Assembly: GCA_002381945.1 (NCBI GenBank)
Contig: DFXY01000052.1
Coordinates: forward strand, 81,896 to 137,217
Length of the DNA stretch: 55,322 nt
Direction of reading: 5' to 3'
Source of the DNA: Bacteriovoracaceae bacterium UBA4096
Lineage (GTDB): Bacteria > Bdellovibrionota > Bacteriovoracia > Bacteriovoracales > Bacteriovoracaceae
The number at the start of each line of letters is the position of its first letter. Position 1 is the stretch's first letter. Both the position numbers and the translations under genes were made by a program. The notes below the pieces were generated by a model. The model did no database searches, had not been told where the DNA came from, and saw only the letters and a list, made by a program, of their open reading frames with translations. This document shows, one piece after another, positions 27,484 to 35,668 of this stretch.

Positions 27484-28530
27484 TTAATCCGTCAGGCATT
27501 CACTGCCGACCAAATATTTACCGTCTAACCAGTCCATTATTTCCTGAGCGCCAGGATCACTCATTTGTTTTAAATCCTGCAACCAGCTTTCTCGTTCAGT
27601 AGGACTAATTGCATCCAAACCCTGATTCAAAAAACTATTTTGATGCTTCAAAATAAAAACTCTAAACTCAGGAGTACAAAGTTCACTAAGTGCCTTTTCA
27701 AATGCTTGCTGACTTTCGCTAGCATTTTTTAATACTTCACTCGCTGCTAAGAAAGAAATTTTTGACAGCTGAGGTTGATTCATTAAATTAAAAGCAAAAG
27801 CTTCCGTTTCGGAAAATATCTGATCCCTTCCAGAAAAATCCTTTAGCTTTAAAAATTTACAATTCCGAGGACCATCATTGGCAAAAAGATTTTCCCAAAT
27901 AAAAGGTTTTCTATTAAGCACTTCACGTATTTCAATTAAATGTGGTCGATCAATTACTGGTGAAATGACTTTAGGACCTGTCCAGGCAATCGCGACATCC
28001 AAGGGGATGCCCGAGGCAATGTCTTCCAGGTAATGCTTAGGCCTTTGTCCAAAAACTTTATCGAGGATAGGATCAGGAGTGTAAAAAGAGGGACAGAAGA
28101 TGATTTTTTTATGAAAACTTTTTTTAATTTCCTGATAGGCTTCAATTTGAGTCCGGGCAAGATTAGCTTTAATGGGCATATCATCAAAAAACAATCCCAA
28201 CATATCTATGCCGATCCCATTCATAATCTCAAGCTTCTCTTTTAATGAACTACGGTCTTCAGTAGATAAAGTTTCTCCCAAACCAAAGGGACTAAATCCC
28301 ACTCCAAATTGAATTTTATAAGAATGAAAACATTGCGCCAGGTCTGCCAGTTCTTGAATATATGCTTTTTCCCATTTATCTCGCCACCCTTTACGCAGAT
28401 GGTAATCTTGCTTGGGGGCGTAAATATAAAAGTCTCCTCCATACTGAGAAAGAAACTCTGCATAGCTTTTACGATCGGTCTCTGGCCAAGCGGGACCGAA
28501 AAAACCTTCCACTACTCCAATCTTTTGCAT
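27484..28530 (-). CDS. GH84 beta-N-acetylglucosaminidase (O-GlcNAcase-like)
   Basis: A 348-residue GH84 catalytic domain without a signal peptide, so cytoplasmic. The family start is clear: GVVEGFFGPAW, then YIYAPKQDYHLRKGWR. The catalytic pair is the double Asp in LFFDDMP, and the substrate-contact AWTGP and a later ENLFANDGP also match. ATG 28530 (MQKIG) is chosen; a TTG 18 nt earlier is the alternative. GH84 includes human OGA and bacterial NagJ, which remove GlcNAc from proteins or glycans. A cytosolic stand-alone enzyme linked to thpR is unusual; its substrate is not known. Confidence 0.85.
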   Translation of the reverse strand: MQKIGVVEGFFGPAWPETDRKSYAEFLSQYGGDFYIYAPKQDYHLRKGWRDKWEKAYIQELADLAQCFHSYKIQFGVGFSPFGLGETLSTEDRSSLKEKLEIMNGIGIDMLGLFFDDMPIKANLARTQIEAYQEIKKSFHKKIIFCPSFYTPDPILDKVFGQRPKHYLEDIASGIPLDVAIAWTGPKVISPVIDRPHLIEIREVLNRKPFIWENLFANDGPRNCKFLKLKDFSGRDQIFSETEAFAFNLMNQPQLSKISFLAASEVLKNASESQQAFEKALSELCTPEFRVFILKHQNSFLNQGLDAISPTERESWLQDLKQMSDPGAQEIMDWLDGKYLVGSECLTD

Positions 28531-28618
28531 CTTATAAAAATAACTCAAGAGTTTTAGACATTAAAGGTTTTTAAAAATAAGATCTCATTTGATAGGGCTA
28601 CTCAATTAAGGATGTGTC

Positions 28619-29809
28619 GTGAAAATACTCACTCTATTAACCTTGTTCATCTTCTCAATTGGGATTTGGGCACAGGAGGAATCTCCTCTGGGAGAATCAC
28701 TCAGTTATTTTAAAAACGGAGTGGTGCTAGAACATAAACCTACTCACTTTAAAACCCAATTTCGTTTTAGAGTTCAAAGCCGTTTTACATATGAGTCAGA
28801 AGAAGCCGAGAAATACTCGGCCGAAGTGGCCGACTTTACAGTGCGCAGAACTCGTTTGCGCCTGGAAGGCCATGTTCTGGATCCTCGGCTTTTATATAAA
28901 CTTCAATTTTCTTTCACTCGTGGCGACTTTGATTATGATCGCACGAATTATCCCAATGTTTTAAGGGATGCGGCCGTGGGATGGAGACTAACTGATGCCA
29001 CCACTTTCTGGTACGGACAAACGAAACTACCGGGTAATCGTCAGCGAATTATTTCTTCGGCCAGTCAGCAGTTTGTTGACCGCTCATTAGTGAATGCCAT
29101 TTTTAATGTTGACCGGGATTTAGGTGCACAAGTTTATCACCGTGTAGGAGAGAGTAAACCCTTTTGGATAAAACTTGCTATCTCAAATGGTGAAGGCCGC
29201 GCCACAGAGAATAAGGATGACGGGCTTGCTTATACTTCCCGTATCGAATGGCTTCCCTTGGGAGAATTTACTAATGATGGTGACTATTTTGAAGCTGACT
29301 TAGCACGTGAACCTGAACCTAAGTTTTCAATTGGTGCTGCTTATTCAGTGAACAAAAAAACAACCCGACCTGGTGGACAGTTAGGCAGACAATTTACAAC
29401 TGAAGGCCTGAACCGCGACATGGAAACTTATTTTGCCGATGCGCTTTATAAATACCGGGGATTTTCATGGTCAGCTGAATATGCCAGACGTTGGGCCAAA
29501 GATCCGGTTTTCATGGATGGTGCTGACGAAGTCGCTATCTATAAAGGCTATGGCATAAATACTCAAGCTGGATATGTTTTTGAGAATAACATTGAACCGG
29601 CCATTCGCTTAACACAAATCAGAGCAGATAAGGAAACACTGGCCGGAGAGAATGATCAGAACCAATACACGATGGTGCTAAGTAAGTATTTCAACCAGCA
29701 TCTGGTTAAAGTACAAACCGATTTAACTTTTTCCGAAGAGAAGAATCGATTAGATAATCTTTATTCTAGTCACTGGATTTATCGTTTGCAGTTAGAAATT
29801 GGTATTTAA
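28619..29809 (+). CDS. Phosphate-selective porin OprO/OprP-like outer-membrane protein
   Basis: A 396-residue outer-membrane barrel of the Porin_O_P family, starting at GTG with AAGGA before it. The signal peptide ends at SIGIWAQ. Family features are an early strand FRFRVQSRFTYE, VRRTRLRLEGHVLDPRLLYKLQF, and WYGQTKLPGNRQR followed by SSASQQFVDRS. The last residues are beta strands, although the chain ends in EIGI, not Phe. OprP homologues pass phosphate or pyrophosphate; no pho box or pst gene is visible nearby, so specificity is open. Confidence 0.85.
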   Translation: MKILTLLTLFIFSIGIWAQEESPLGESLSYFKNGVVLEHKPTHFKTQFRFRVQSRFTYESEEAEKYSAEVADFTVRRTRLRLEGHVLDPRLLYKLQFSFTRGDFDYDRTNYPNVLRDAAVGWRLTDATTFWYGQTKLPGNRQRIISSASQQFVDRSLVNAIFNVDRDLGAQVYHRVGESKPFWIKLAISNGEGRATENKDDGLAYTSRIEWLPLGEFTNDGDYFEADLAREPEPKFSIGAAYSVNKKTTRPGGQLGRQFTTEGLNRDMETYFADALYKYRGFSWSAEYARRWAKDPVFMDGADEVAIYKGYGINTQAGYVFENNIEPAIRLTQIRADKETLAGENDQNQYTMVLSKYFNQHLVKVQTDLTFSEEKNRLDNLYSSHWIYRLQLEIGI

Positions 29810-29814
29810 ACTTA

Positions 29815-30582
29815 TTATTCTGGTAAATATTCTTTGCCACATTTTTCCAGGATGACAGAGTAAGCGTCTTCATCCCGGGTAAATTTAAACTTAGGAAATC
29901 CCTCCTGAGTCCAAAAATGATTGCCCGCGATTTTACAGGCAGGAAGTCCAGTTTTTAAAACCTGAACGTTTTTGGCCAATCTTGGATCAGCACCCCATGC
30001 ATCAGAGCGGATGATTGTTCCTTTACCGGAGTAAGTAATCTGTGCATGCTTTCTTTGAGCACGATCAGGATGAAGATCTAGTGGAGCCTCTTCTAAGACA
30101 CCGCCGTTTAAGGTTTTATATTTGGTAAAAAAACTAACTTCCTCACCCGTACTTAAAGTCACTAACAAGGAATCGTTTTGTTCTTCAACATGAAACTGAT
30201 TATGACGAGGTAGAAAGAACAAAATTGTCTCAGCGAAATCTGAGATACGACCGGAACCATTATAATCCGTCACCCAGATATAAGTGTCTCGACGAGCACG
30301 ATCATCGGTACCAAAATAATAATCCCTGCCAGGATTTTCTAAATTTTCGGGAATAGTAGGCACAATATGATTTGGCCCCAAATTTTGAATGCCGAAGCCC
30401 CGATAATAGAGCTGGCCCTGATTATCTGCTCCAAACATGTTCCGGAAATGTTTGGACTCCCGATTATTTGAGGTGATGTAATCATATTTATCAACTCTTG
30501 GTTCATCTCTTTCAAAAGGAATTATCGTCGCGGCCCCAAGGCTGGTTATAAAAAATGGTAGAACAAAAAAAGATTTAAGCAT
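29815..30582 (-). CDS. Exported protein of unknown function
   Basis: A 255-residue protein with SD AGGAG six bases before ATG. The signal peptide MLKSFFVLPFFITSLGAA is cut near GAA. The mature part has no membrane segment, is rich in aromatic and charged residues, and has two cysteines (PACKIAG and EKCGKEY) near the C-terminus that could pair. A central WVTDYNGSGRISDF resembles an EF-hand-like acidic loop. No family recognised. It is convergent with the porin gene. Confidence 0.65.
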   Translation of the reverse strand: MLKSFFVLPFFITSLGAATIIPFERDEPRVDKYDYITSNNRESKHFRNMFGADNQGQLYYRGFGIQNLGPNHIVPTIPENLENPGRDYYFGTDDRARRDTYIWVTDYNGSGRISDFAETILFFLPRHNQFHVEEQNDSLLVTLSTGEEVSFFTKYKTLNGGVLEEAPLDLHPDRAQRKHAQITYSGKGTIIRSDAWGADPRLAKNVQVLKTGLPACKIAGNHFWTQEGFPKFKFTRDEDAYSVILEKCGKEYLPE

Positions 30583-30706
30583 AAGGACTCCTAATCATCT
30601 TAGGCTAACCTCCCTCTGGATTCTGATCAATCAAACCTCTATGACAATTCCTTGCATGAGACGACTAAAACTATCGGAGATAGCCTGCTTGAGTTAGAAT
30701 CAAAAA

Positions 30707-31126
30707 ATGAAATCAACAATCCTCTCAGCAGGGGTCGTGCCTATCCGAAGAAAAGGTAACGACTGGGAATTCCTCATTTTGAGGGCCTTTAATTATTGGG
30801 ATTTTCCCAAAGGCATGGTGGAAGCAGGTGAAGATCCCTGGAATGCTGCCATCCGCGAATTGAAAGAAGAAACCGGTCTCATCAACTTTACGGCACCTTA
30901 TGGTAAAGCCTTTGTAGAAACCGGCCCCTATGGGAAAGGTAAAATTGCCCGATATTATATTTTGGAAATTAATGAAAGCCGCTCCATCGAATTAAAACCG
31001 AATCCATTAACCGGTGTGATTGAGCATCATGAATATCGTTGGCTTTCTTATGAAGAAGCCCACTACCTTATGGTTCCCAGAATTAAGAAAGTATTAGAAT
31101 GGGCAGAGGGCAAGCTTCATTCGTAG
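30707..31126 (+). CDS. Nudix hydrolase
   Basis: A 139-residue Nudix enzyme. The Nudix box GMVEAGEDPWNAAIRELKEE plus TGL is complete (GX5EX7REUXEEXGU), with the metal-binding REL and EE pairs intact. The sequence around it (AGVVPIRRKGNDWEFLILRA, WDFPKG) resembles bacterial Ap4A-type or MutT-like members; substrate cannot be fixed from sequence. Its end overlaps the convergent acidic gene by 10 bp. Confidence 0.88.
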   Translation: MKSTILSAGVVPIRRKGNDWEFLILRAFNYWDFPKGMVEAGEDPWNAAIRELKEETGLINFTAPYGKAFVETGPYGKGKIARYYILEINESRSIELKPNPLTGVIEHHEYRWLSYEEAHYLMVPRIKKVLEWAEGKLHS

Positions 31127-31374
31127 TTCAAATCTTCAGGCCACGATTCGTCTTCAAACACCTCTTCTTCATCATCTTCCAGAAAATCATTACCTAGAGC
31201 TTCTTTACCTTCTAATAAGGGATTACTGCCTTCCGGAAGACGATCTGCAAGATTACTCCCTGGGTACTCATCGTTTCCCAGATAATGGGTTACATTCTCG
31301 CCATCGTTATAGTCAGTTAATCCCTTTCGGAAATTAGCGTGCGAGTTTCTGTCTTTAGCAGGAATCTTTTCCAT
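31117..31374 (-). CDS. Small acidic protein, unknown
   Basis: An 85-residue soluble protein from ATG 31374, six bases after GGGG; an ATG at 31380 sits on top of that SD. It has a very acidic C-terminus (DFLEDDEEEVFEDES) and resembles no family I know. The composition suggests an intrinsically disordered protein. Confidence 0.6.
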   Translation of the reverse strand: MEKIPAKDRNSHANFRKGLTDYNDGENVTHYLGNDEYPGSNLADRLPEGSNPLLEGKEALGNDFLEDDEEEVFEDESWPEDLNYE

Positions 31375-31417
31375 ACACATCCCCTTTTAGATAAGATGAA
31401 GCAGGAAGTGTGCCAAG

Positions 31418-31930
31418 ATGAAATACTATACTAAAGAACATTTTATAACTATGTCCTGGAAAAATGGCGGCGGTCAGACAGTTGAGCTTTTCCGTCTGCC
31501 TCAATCAGGAGATTTTCTTTTTCGCCTTTCAATGGCGGACGTCAAACAAGATGGGGATTTCTCCCTGTTTCCAGGGATTGATCGGTACCTGATGATTTTA
31601 AAAGGTCAGGGTTGTGAGCTCATTTTTAAAGACCGCAGTACCATACTTCGACCTCAAGCTTCTCCTTTCTTATTTAAAGGTGAAGAAAGCATTTTTTGTA
31701 AACTACTCGCAGGACCGATACAAGATTTTAACATCATGATCAATCGGAACTGGGGTCAAGTCAGTGTGGAAATCATAAGGAGCAGTCAAGGAGAGATTCA
31801 TCTTAACTGCTCTGAGGACTATCTGTATGTTTATAATCCAGAAGAAGAAATGCTGATAGAGTTACAAAAAGATGAGTCGATAAAATTACTATCAACTCAT
31901 CTGATCATTACGCGGCTGAGTCTATTTTAG
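31418..31930 (+). CDS. HutD/Ves-like cupin protein
   Basis: A 170-residue protein of the HutD family (double cupin-like fold): MSWKNGGGQTVELFRLP, then FLFRLSMADVKQDGDFSLFPGIDRYLM and LKGQGCELIF match the family's W-NGGG-T and 'dG.FS.FpGidR' patterns. HutD is found with histidine-use genes but its biochemistry is undefined. No hut genes are here. The last 9 bp overlap the convergent next gene. Confidence 0.8.
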   Translation: MKYYTKEHFITMSWKNGGGQTVELFRLPQSGDFLFRLSMADVKQDGDFSLFPGIDRYLMILKGQGCELIFKDRSTILRPQASPFLFKGEESIFCKLLAGPIQDFNIMINRNWGQVSVEIIRSSQGEIHLNCSEDYLYVYNPEEEMLIELQKDESIKLLSTHLIITRLSLF

Positions 31931-32716
31931 TTTTAGATAAACATAAGGTTGGTTCACCGTCATCGAGGCACTTTCTTTTTTCTTTAGTTCCTCAAATACT
32001 TTTCCAGTAATATTCAAGAAACCAAATTTAACTTCAGCTATTTTAATAGTGAGTTTTCCTGAAGCCACATCATAACTCGTGAAGCCGGAACTTTTAACTT
32101 TCCCTGAAATATCGGCCTTAACGTCAGCCGCTAAGACATATTTCCCCGAGTTGATTTTCAAATCTAGTGAATTAACGCCAATACTGCCTTGAGGAGCTGC
32201 TTCCATTAAAGCATTCACAAGAACTTCTTGGGTTGCTTGAGAAGAGAATTTTGATGTTTTTAAAGTCAGATTCTGAAGACATCCCATAATCAATTGATCC
32301 AAGATTTCTTTTTTATTTGCATCGCGAGCGCAATCCAGACTGACTCCATCGAGAGCAAGAGAATCTTCTCTAGAGTGAAATCGTCCCTGAGTAAGGCTTA
32401 AACTGGCCTTTTGATTCAATCCCAGATTAAAACCTGAAATAGTCATGGTTTCAGCTTCTGTCATAAAAGAAGGAGCGTTCTCAAAAATAAATTCCTGAGT
32501 TTCAGCACCGGAAACATTCAGGTGAAAATTATTATCCACTTTATCCACTCGGACAAAGACTCCTTGGTCTATGATTTGATTACGGGAAAAAGAACTCGCC
32601 GAACCTTCACCGTATGGGCTGGTGTATTTGAAATTGAAGTTTTTAACATTAACCGACAGATTACCGGCAATGGCGAGGTCTGCCACTAATACCAATCCAA
32701 ACAATAAGCGTTTCAT
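31922..32716 (-). CDS. Exported protein of unknown function
   Basis: A 264-residue protein from ATG 32716, which has AAGGA at good spacing and gives signal peptide MKRLLFGLVLVADLAIAG. An upstream in-frame start at 32773 would add 19 residues without signal character. The mature chain is beta-rich with repeated short strands (LSVNVKNFNFKY, SLSLTQGRF, SLDLKINSGKY, KLTIKIAEVKFGF), suggesting an elongated lipid-binding or AsmA-like fold, but no signature is recognised. It has one Cys pair (LDCARD, MGCLQN). Confidence 0.65.
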   Translation of the reverse strand: MKRLLFGLVLVADLAIAGNLSVNVKNFNFKYTSPYGEGSASSFSRNQIIDQGVFVRVDKVDNNFHLNVSGAETQEFIFENAPSFMTEAETMTISGFNLGLNQKASLSLTQGRFHSREDSLALDGVSLDCARDANKKEILDQLIMGCLQNLTLKTSKFSSQATQEVLVNALMEAAPQGSIGVNSLDLKINSGKYVLAADVKADISGKVKSSGFTSYDVASGKLTIKIAEVKFGFLNITGKVFEELKKKESASMTVNQPYVYLKLK

Positions 32717-32810
32717 AAAATTCCTTTTCGTAATTTTTAGACTTTTCGGAATTAATGGGGACAGGATTGACAAAACCTGGAGGCATCCCAGAGATAGGGA
32801 AAATTTGCCC

Positions 32811-32846
32811 CTTTTAGCTTTGAACAGGACGATCTAAGGCTAAAAG
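32811..32846. repeat. 8-bp inverted repeat with 20-nt spacer
   Basis: CTTTTAGC (32811-32818) and GCTAAAAG (32839-32846) are perfect inverted repeats in the 294-bp region between two divergent exported-protein genes. A further short hairpin, CACCTT-AGGT-AAGGTG, lies at 32946-32961. They may be regulator sites or leader structure; nothing else is recognised in this gap. Confidence 0.35.
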
Positions 32847-33010
32847 TTTTAACCCATTAATAATCCAACTCCCAACCTGCAGAAGGAGTCATTTTCTGCC
32901 AGTCTCTTCTTCTTCATAGAAATAGAAGAAAATAAAAGAGCTTTCACCTTAGGTAAGGTGCCTCTAAGATTAAGGGGACAATTTCAATTTTTAGATTTCA
33001 GGAGAACCGC

Positions 33011-34543
33011 ATGAGTCACTTTGTGAGAAGTATGGGGCTGGCACTAGTCCTCATCACCAACGCCAACGCTGCCAAGATGATTACTTCGCAAAAATACACC
33101 AGCTATCAAATACCGGTAATCCCAGAAGCTTCTTTCGAAGACCCGGCTTACCATAAAGAAAAAAAAGAGTGGGTTAAACTAAAACGCAAACTTGCCAATG
33201 CTTCTAGTTATAGTGGGAGTGATTTAAGTCAGGATTTTAAAAAGTTAAGAGATGAGTGGTTGCAGGTTAAAAGTGGCGATCAAATGGAAGCTCTCTTAAG
33301 TAAATCTCATATCAACTATAATTCTTACTCGGAAGACACTAAATATTTCCTGGCGCAGATGCATGTGGCACTCCCTTTACGAGGAATCGTATGGCGATTA
33401 CGGCCTCTATTTGAAAACAGTAAAGGTTTTTTAGGAAATAAGTCCACTCATGTGATTGCCGTTCAGGCCGTACGCAACACAATTACTTCTCTCAAAATGT
33501 TTTTACCAACTAATCAAACTGATGCTGCCATTCAGTATTTCACTGAACCATCAGTTGAAATGTCAAAACAAGACCAATTTAAGAGCATCGCTGAATTCCA
33601 AAAGTTTATGGTTGATGCCATGGTGCCAGTGATTAATGAATCTGCTGGACGTATTACAGTTTTGGCAAAAAACAGCACGGATAAAGTTTTTGTCTGGGAT
33701 AACAAGATGGCCTTCGGTCGGGGAACATTTGAAGATGAAATGAATCGTTTTGTCGGAAATGGGCCGGCAGAAATAAATTTTGCCATTGCTACTCTTTATC
33801 GCGCGGCCCATAACATTCTGGTTTATTGTGCTTACAATCAGGATCATTCCATCAAGATGGCAGGTGAAATCGGTTCTCACTTTGGAATTGATTCAAGCAT
33901 TTTCTCCTCTCGGAAAAATGATTTAGGGATGACAGATCAGGAAAAAATAAAATTATTCCGATCTGCAATTCAAAAAAATCATTATCTGGAATTAAGAAAT
34001 TATGATGGCTCCCAATATGGAAGTCTGCTTTTAAAACAGGCCTATACTGCACTTAAAAACTCAGTAGTCTTTTCTGAACGTTCTTATGAGTATCTACAAG
34101 GTCAGGACAGCTCAAAGAGCATGAGCTTGAACCCCATCCTCTTTCAACCAGAAATTGCACCTAAGCTCGATAAAGGTCTTAAAAATATTAAGGCGGTAGT
34201 AAGTGGGCCAGCTGAAGTCCGCGATCCAGTCACTGGTGATACAGTCACATTGAATCTTCCTGCATTCTATAAGGAGCCACCTCAATCATTGGGTCAATTA
34301 ATGGCCATAGATTTTGAATCTGGGGATATTGATAAAAAAATTAAGAATAAAAAAGGTGAAACTCTGGTTGTTCGTAACTATCTTCATGGCCGCTCAATTG
34401 CATGGGATAATTCGGCCTGGAAGAAGTATGTTCCGAGTGCTGCCGACAAAAAGCCAAATTACATGTCAGAGGCCCGTCGAATCATTAAGTACAGCTTGGG
34501 GACCTCTATGGTTTTCGGCCTTCCTGAACTTTTCGTCCACTAA
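33011..34543 (+). CDS. Exported protein of unknown function (510 aa)
   Basis: SD AGGAGA precedes the ATG. MSHFVRSMGLALVLITNANAA is a signal peptide cut after ANA. The mature protein is largely helical and soluble, with helices such as DQFKSIAEFQKFMVDAMV and EINFAIATLYRAAHNILVY, and it contains just one cysteine, in that last helix. I recognise no enzyme motif. It has its own strong terminator, so it is a single-gene unit. Its size and secretion make it a candidate lineage-specific factor. Confidence 0.72.
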   Translation: MSHFVRSMGLALVLITNANAAKMITSQKYTSYQIPVIPEASFEDPAYHKEKKEWVKLKRKLANASSYSGSDLSQDFKKLRDEWLQVKSGDQMEALLSKSHINYNSYSEDTKYFLAQMHVALPLRGIVWRLRPLFENSKGFLGNKSTHVIAVQAVRNTITSLKMFLPTNQTDAAIQYFTEPSVEMSKQDQFKSIAEFQKFMVDAMVPVINESAGRITVLAKNSTDKVFVWDNKMAFGRGTFEDEMNRFVGNGPAEINFAIATLYRAAHNILVYCAYNQDHSIKMAGEIGSHFGIDSSIFSSRKNDLGMTDQEKIKLFRSAIQKNHYLELRNYDGSQYGSLLLKQAYTALKNSVVFSERSYEYLQGQDSSKSMSLNPILFQPEIAPKLDKGLKNIKAVVSGPAEVRDPVTGDTVTLNLPAFYKEPPQSLGQLMAIDFESGDIDKKIKNKKGETLVVRNYLHGRSIAWDNSAWKKYVPSAADKKPNYMSEARRIIKYSLGTSMVFGLPELFVH

Positions 34544-34547
34544 CACT

Positions 34548-34580
34548 AAGTGGCCCTCGAATATCCGAGGGCCACTTTTT
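34548..34580 (+). terminator. Rho-independent terminator
   Basis: AAGTGGCCCTCG (34548-34559) pairs perfectly with CGAGGGCCACTT (34566-34577) around a 6-nt loop and runs into TTTTT. It ends the 510-aa protein gene and insulates the oxygenase operon that starts 85 bp later. Confidence 0.9.
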
Positions 34581-34626
34581 AATCCAGATTAAATACGTCA
34601 GCCTCGCTTGCATCAATTTTGCCACA

Positions 34627-34655
34627 TTGTAAAAGATCCCAGCGGCCCATAAAAT
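34627..34655 (+). promoter_or_regulatory. Predicted promoter of the oxygenase operon, leaderless
   Basis: TTGTAA (34627-34632), a 17-bp spacer and TAAAAT (34650-34655). The start codon at 34665 is 9 nt after the -10 box, where transcription would normally begin, and there is no Shine-Dalgarno, so the mRNA may start at or within a few bases of the AUG. Confidence 0.45.
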
Positions 34656-34664
34656 TATCCTTAT

Positions 34665-35660
34665 ATGGCCTACTTTGAAAAAATCAAAAAGTTCGGTGTT
34701 AGCGGTTTTGTTCCTGAAGGGTGGTACTGGCTAGTCCGCTCAGCAGAAATAAAACAGGGAAAAGCTTATCCTGCTAAATTTCTCAATACCGAACTGGTGC
34801 TCTACCGAGGAGATGACGGAAAGATTAGATCCTTTGATGCCCACTGTCCCCATATGGGTGCTCATTTATGCGATGGTTTTGTAGAAGGTAATTCAATCCG
34901 TTGCCCTTTTCACTACTGGAAGTATGATGAAAATGGCCATTGCACAGAAATCCCGGCCCAGAAAGATATCGGTAATATTCCTACCCTGAATTCCCATAAA
35001 ATCAAAGAGGCCTACGGCCTGGTATGGTTATGGACCGGACATAAGGATGATCAGGAAGAAGTGCCTGTCATTCCAGAACTGGTAGGTCTTCCTTTGGACT
35101 ATCAATTAGGCTCGCATTTCATCAAGGGATGTCACCCTAACGTAGTCATGATCAATGCAATCGATGTTCAGCACTTTCGTTCTGTTCATCAGCTGGTAGT
35201 GGATCTGGAAATGAAGGTTACCCCCCTGTCAGATCGCTGCATTCAGTTCTCAAATATCACTCCGCTGCCTGAAAAAAATATATTCTTAAAATACATCAAG
35301 CGCTTTTATCAGAAGGCCCTGACCTATGAAATGACATACTGGTGGGGTCATACTGGCTCAGTCATGGTAGGTCCTGATTTTCTGCATTTCTATATAATAT
35401 TTGCTCTTCGTCCCACGACTGATGGCCGGACAGAAGGCCAGACGATACTGGTAACCAAACAGCGTAAGGGACTCATGGGATGGTTAGTTAATCCGGTGTT
35501 ACTTTTTGCCACCAAACTGGTTGGTAATTATTTTGCCAAAGGTGACACCATCATCTTTAGTCGCATTAATTTTAAATTTCAAACTCCTATTCGGGCCGAT
35601 AAGGCCATAATCGATTTTGTAGAACATTATGAAGCTCAAAATCCCACGGCCAAATATTAG
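34665..35660 (+). CDS. Rieske oxygenase 1 (KshA/DAF-36-type)
   Basis: A 331-residue oxygenase terminal component. The Rieske [2Fe-2S] site is C61-x-H63 (CPHMGAHL) and C80-x2-H83 (CPFHYW). The mononuclear iron site is N164-x2-D167-x2-H170-x4-H175 (NAIDVQHFRSVH), the arrangement of steroid-acting KshA and DAF-36/Neverland enzymes. The start region GWYWLVRSAEI is typical. It lacks an obvious membrane helix except hydrophobic patches near the C-terminus (LVNPVLLFATKLV), which may contact a membrane. It heads a seven-gene coupled operon, and its closest relative in the window heads the opposing operon. It needs an electron donor; a ferredoxin is two genes downstream. Confidence 0.9.
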   Translation: MAYFEKIKKFGVSGFVPEGWYWLVRSAEIKQGKAYPAKFLNTELVLYRGDDGKIRSFDAHCPHMGAHLCDGFVEGNSIRCPFHYWKYDENGHCTEIPAQKDIGNIPTLNSHKIKEAYGLVWLWTGHKDDQEEVPVIPELVGLPLDYQLGSHFIKGCHPNVVMINAIDVQHFRSVHQLVVDLEMKVTPLSDRCIQFSNITPLPEKNIFLKYIKRFYQKALTYEMTYWWGHTGSVMVGPDFLHFYIIFALRPTTDGRTEGQTILVTKQRKGLMGWLVNPVLLFATKLVGNYFAKGDTIIFSRINFKFQTPIRADKAIIDFVEHYEAQNPTAKY

Positions 35661-35668
35661 GATCAATC

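Noticed and set aside
32774..33010. Riboswitch in the leader of the 510-aa protein
   Set aside because: Short hairpins exist, but I could not match any known aptamer core (c-di-GMP, SAM, preQ1, TPP).
33011..34664. Inclusion of the 510-aa gene in the oxygenase operon
   Set aside because: A strong terminator at 34548-34580 and a separate promoter-like sequence separate them.
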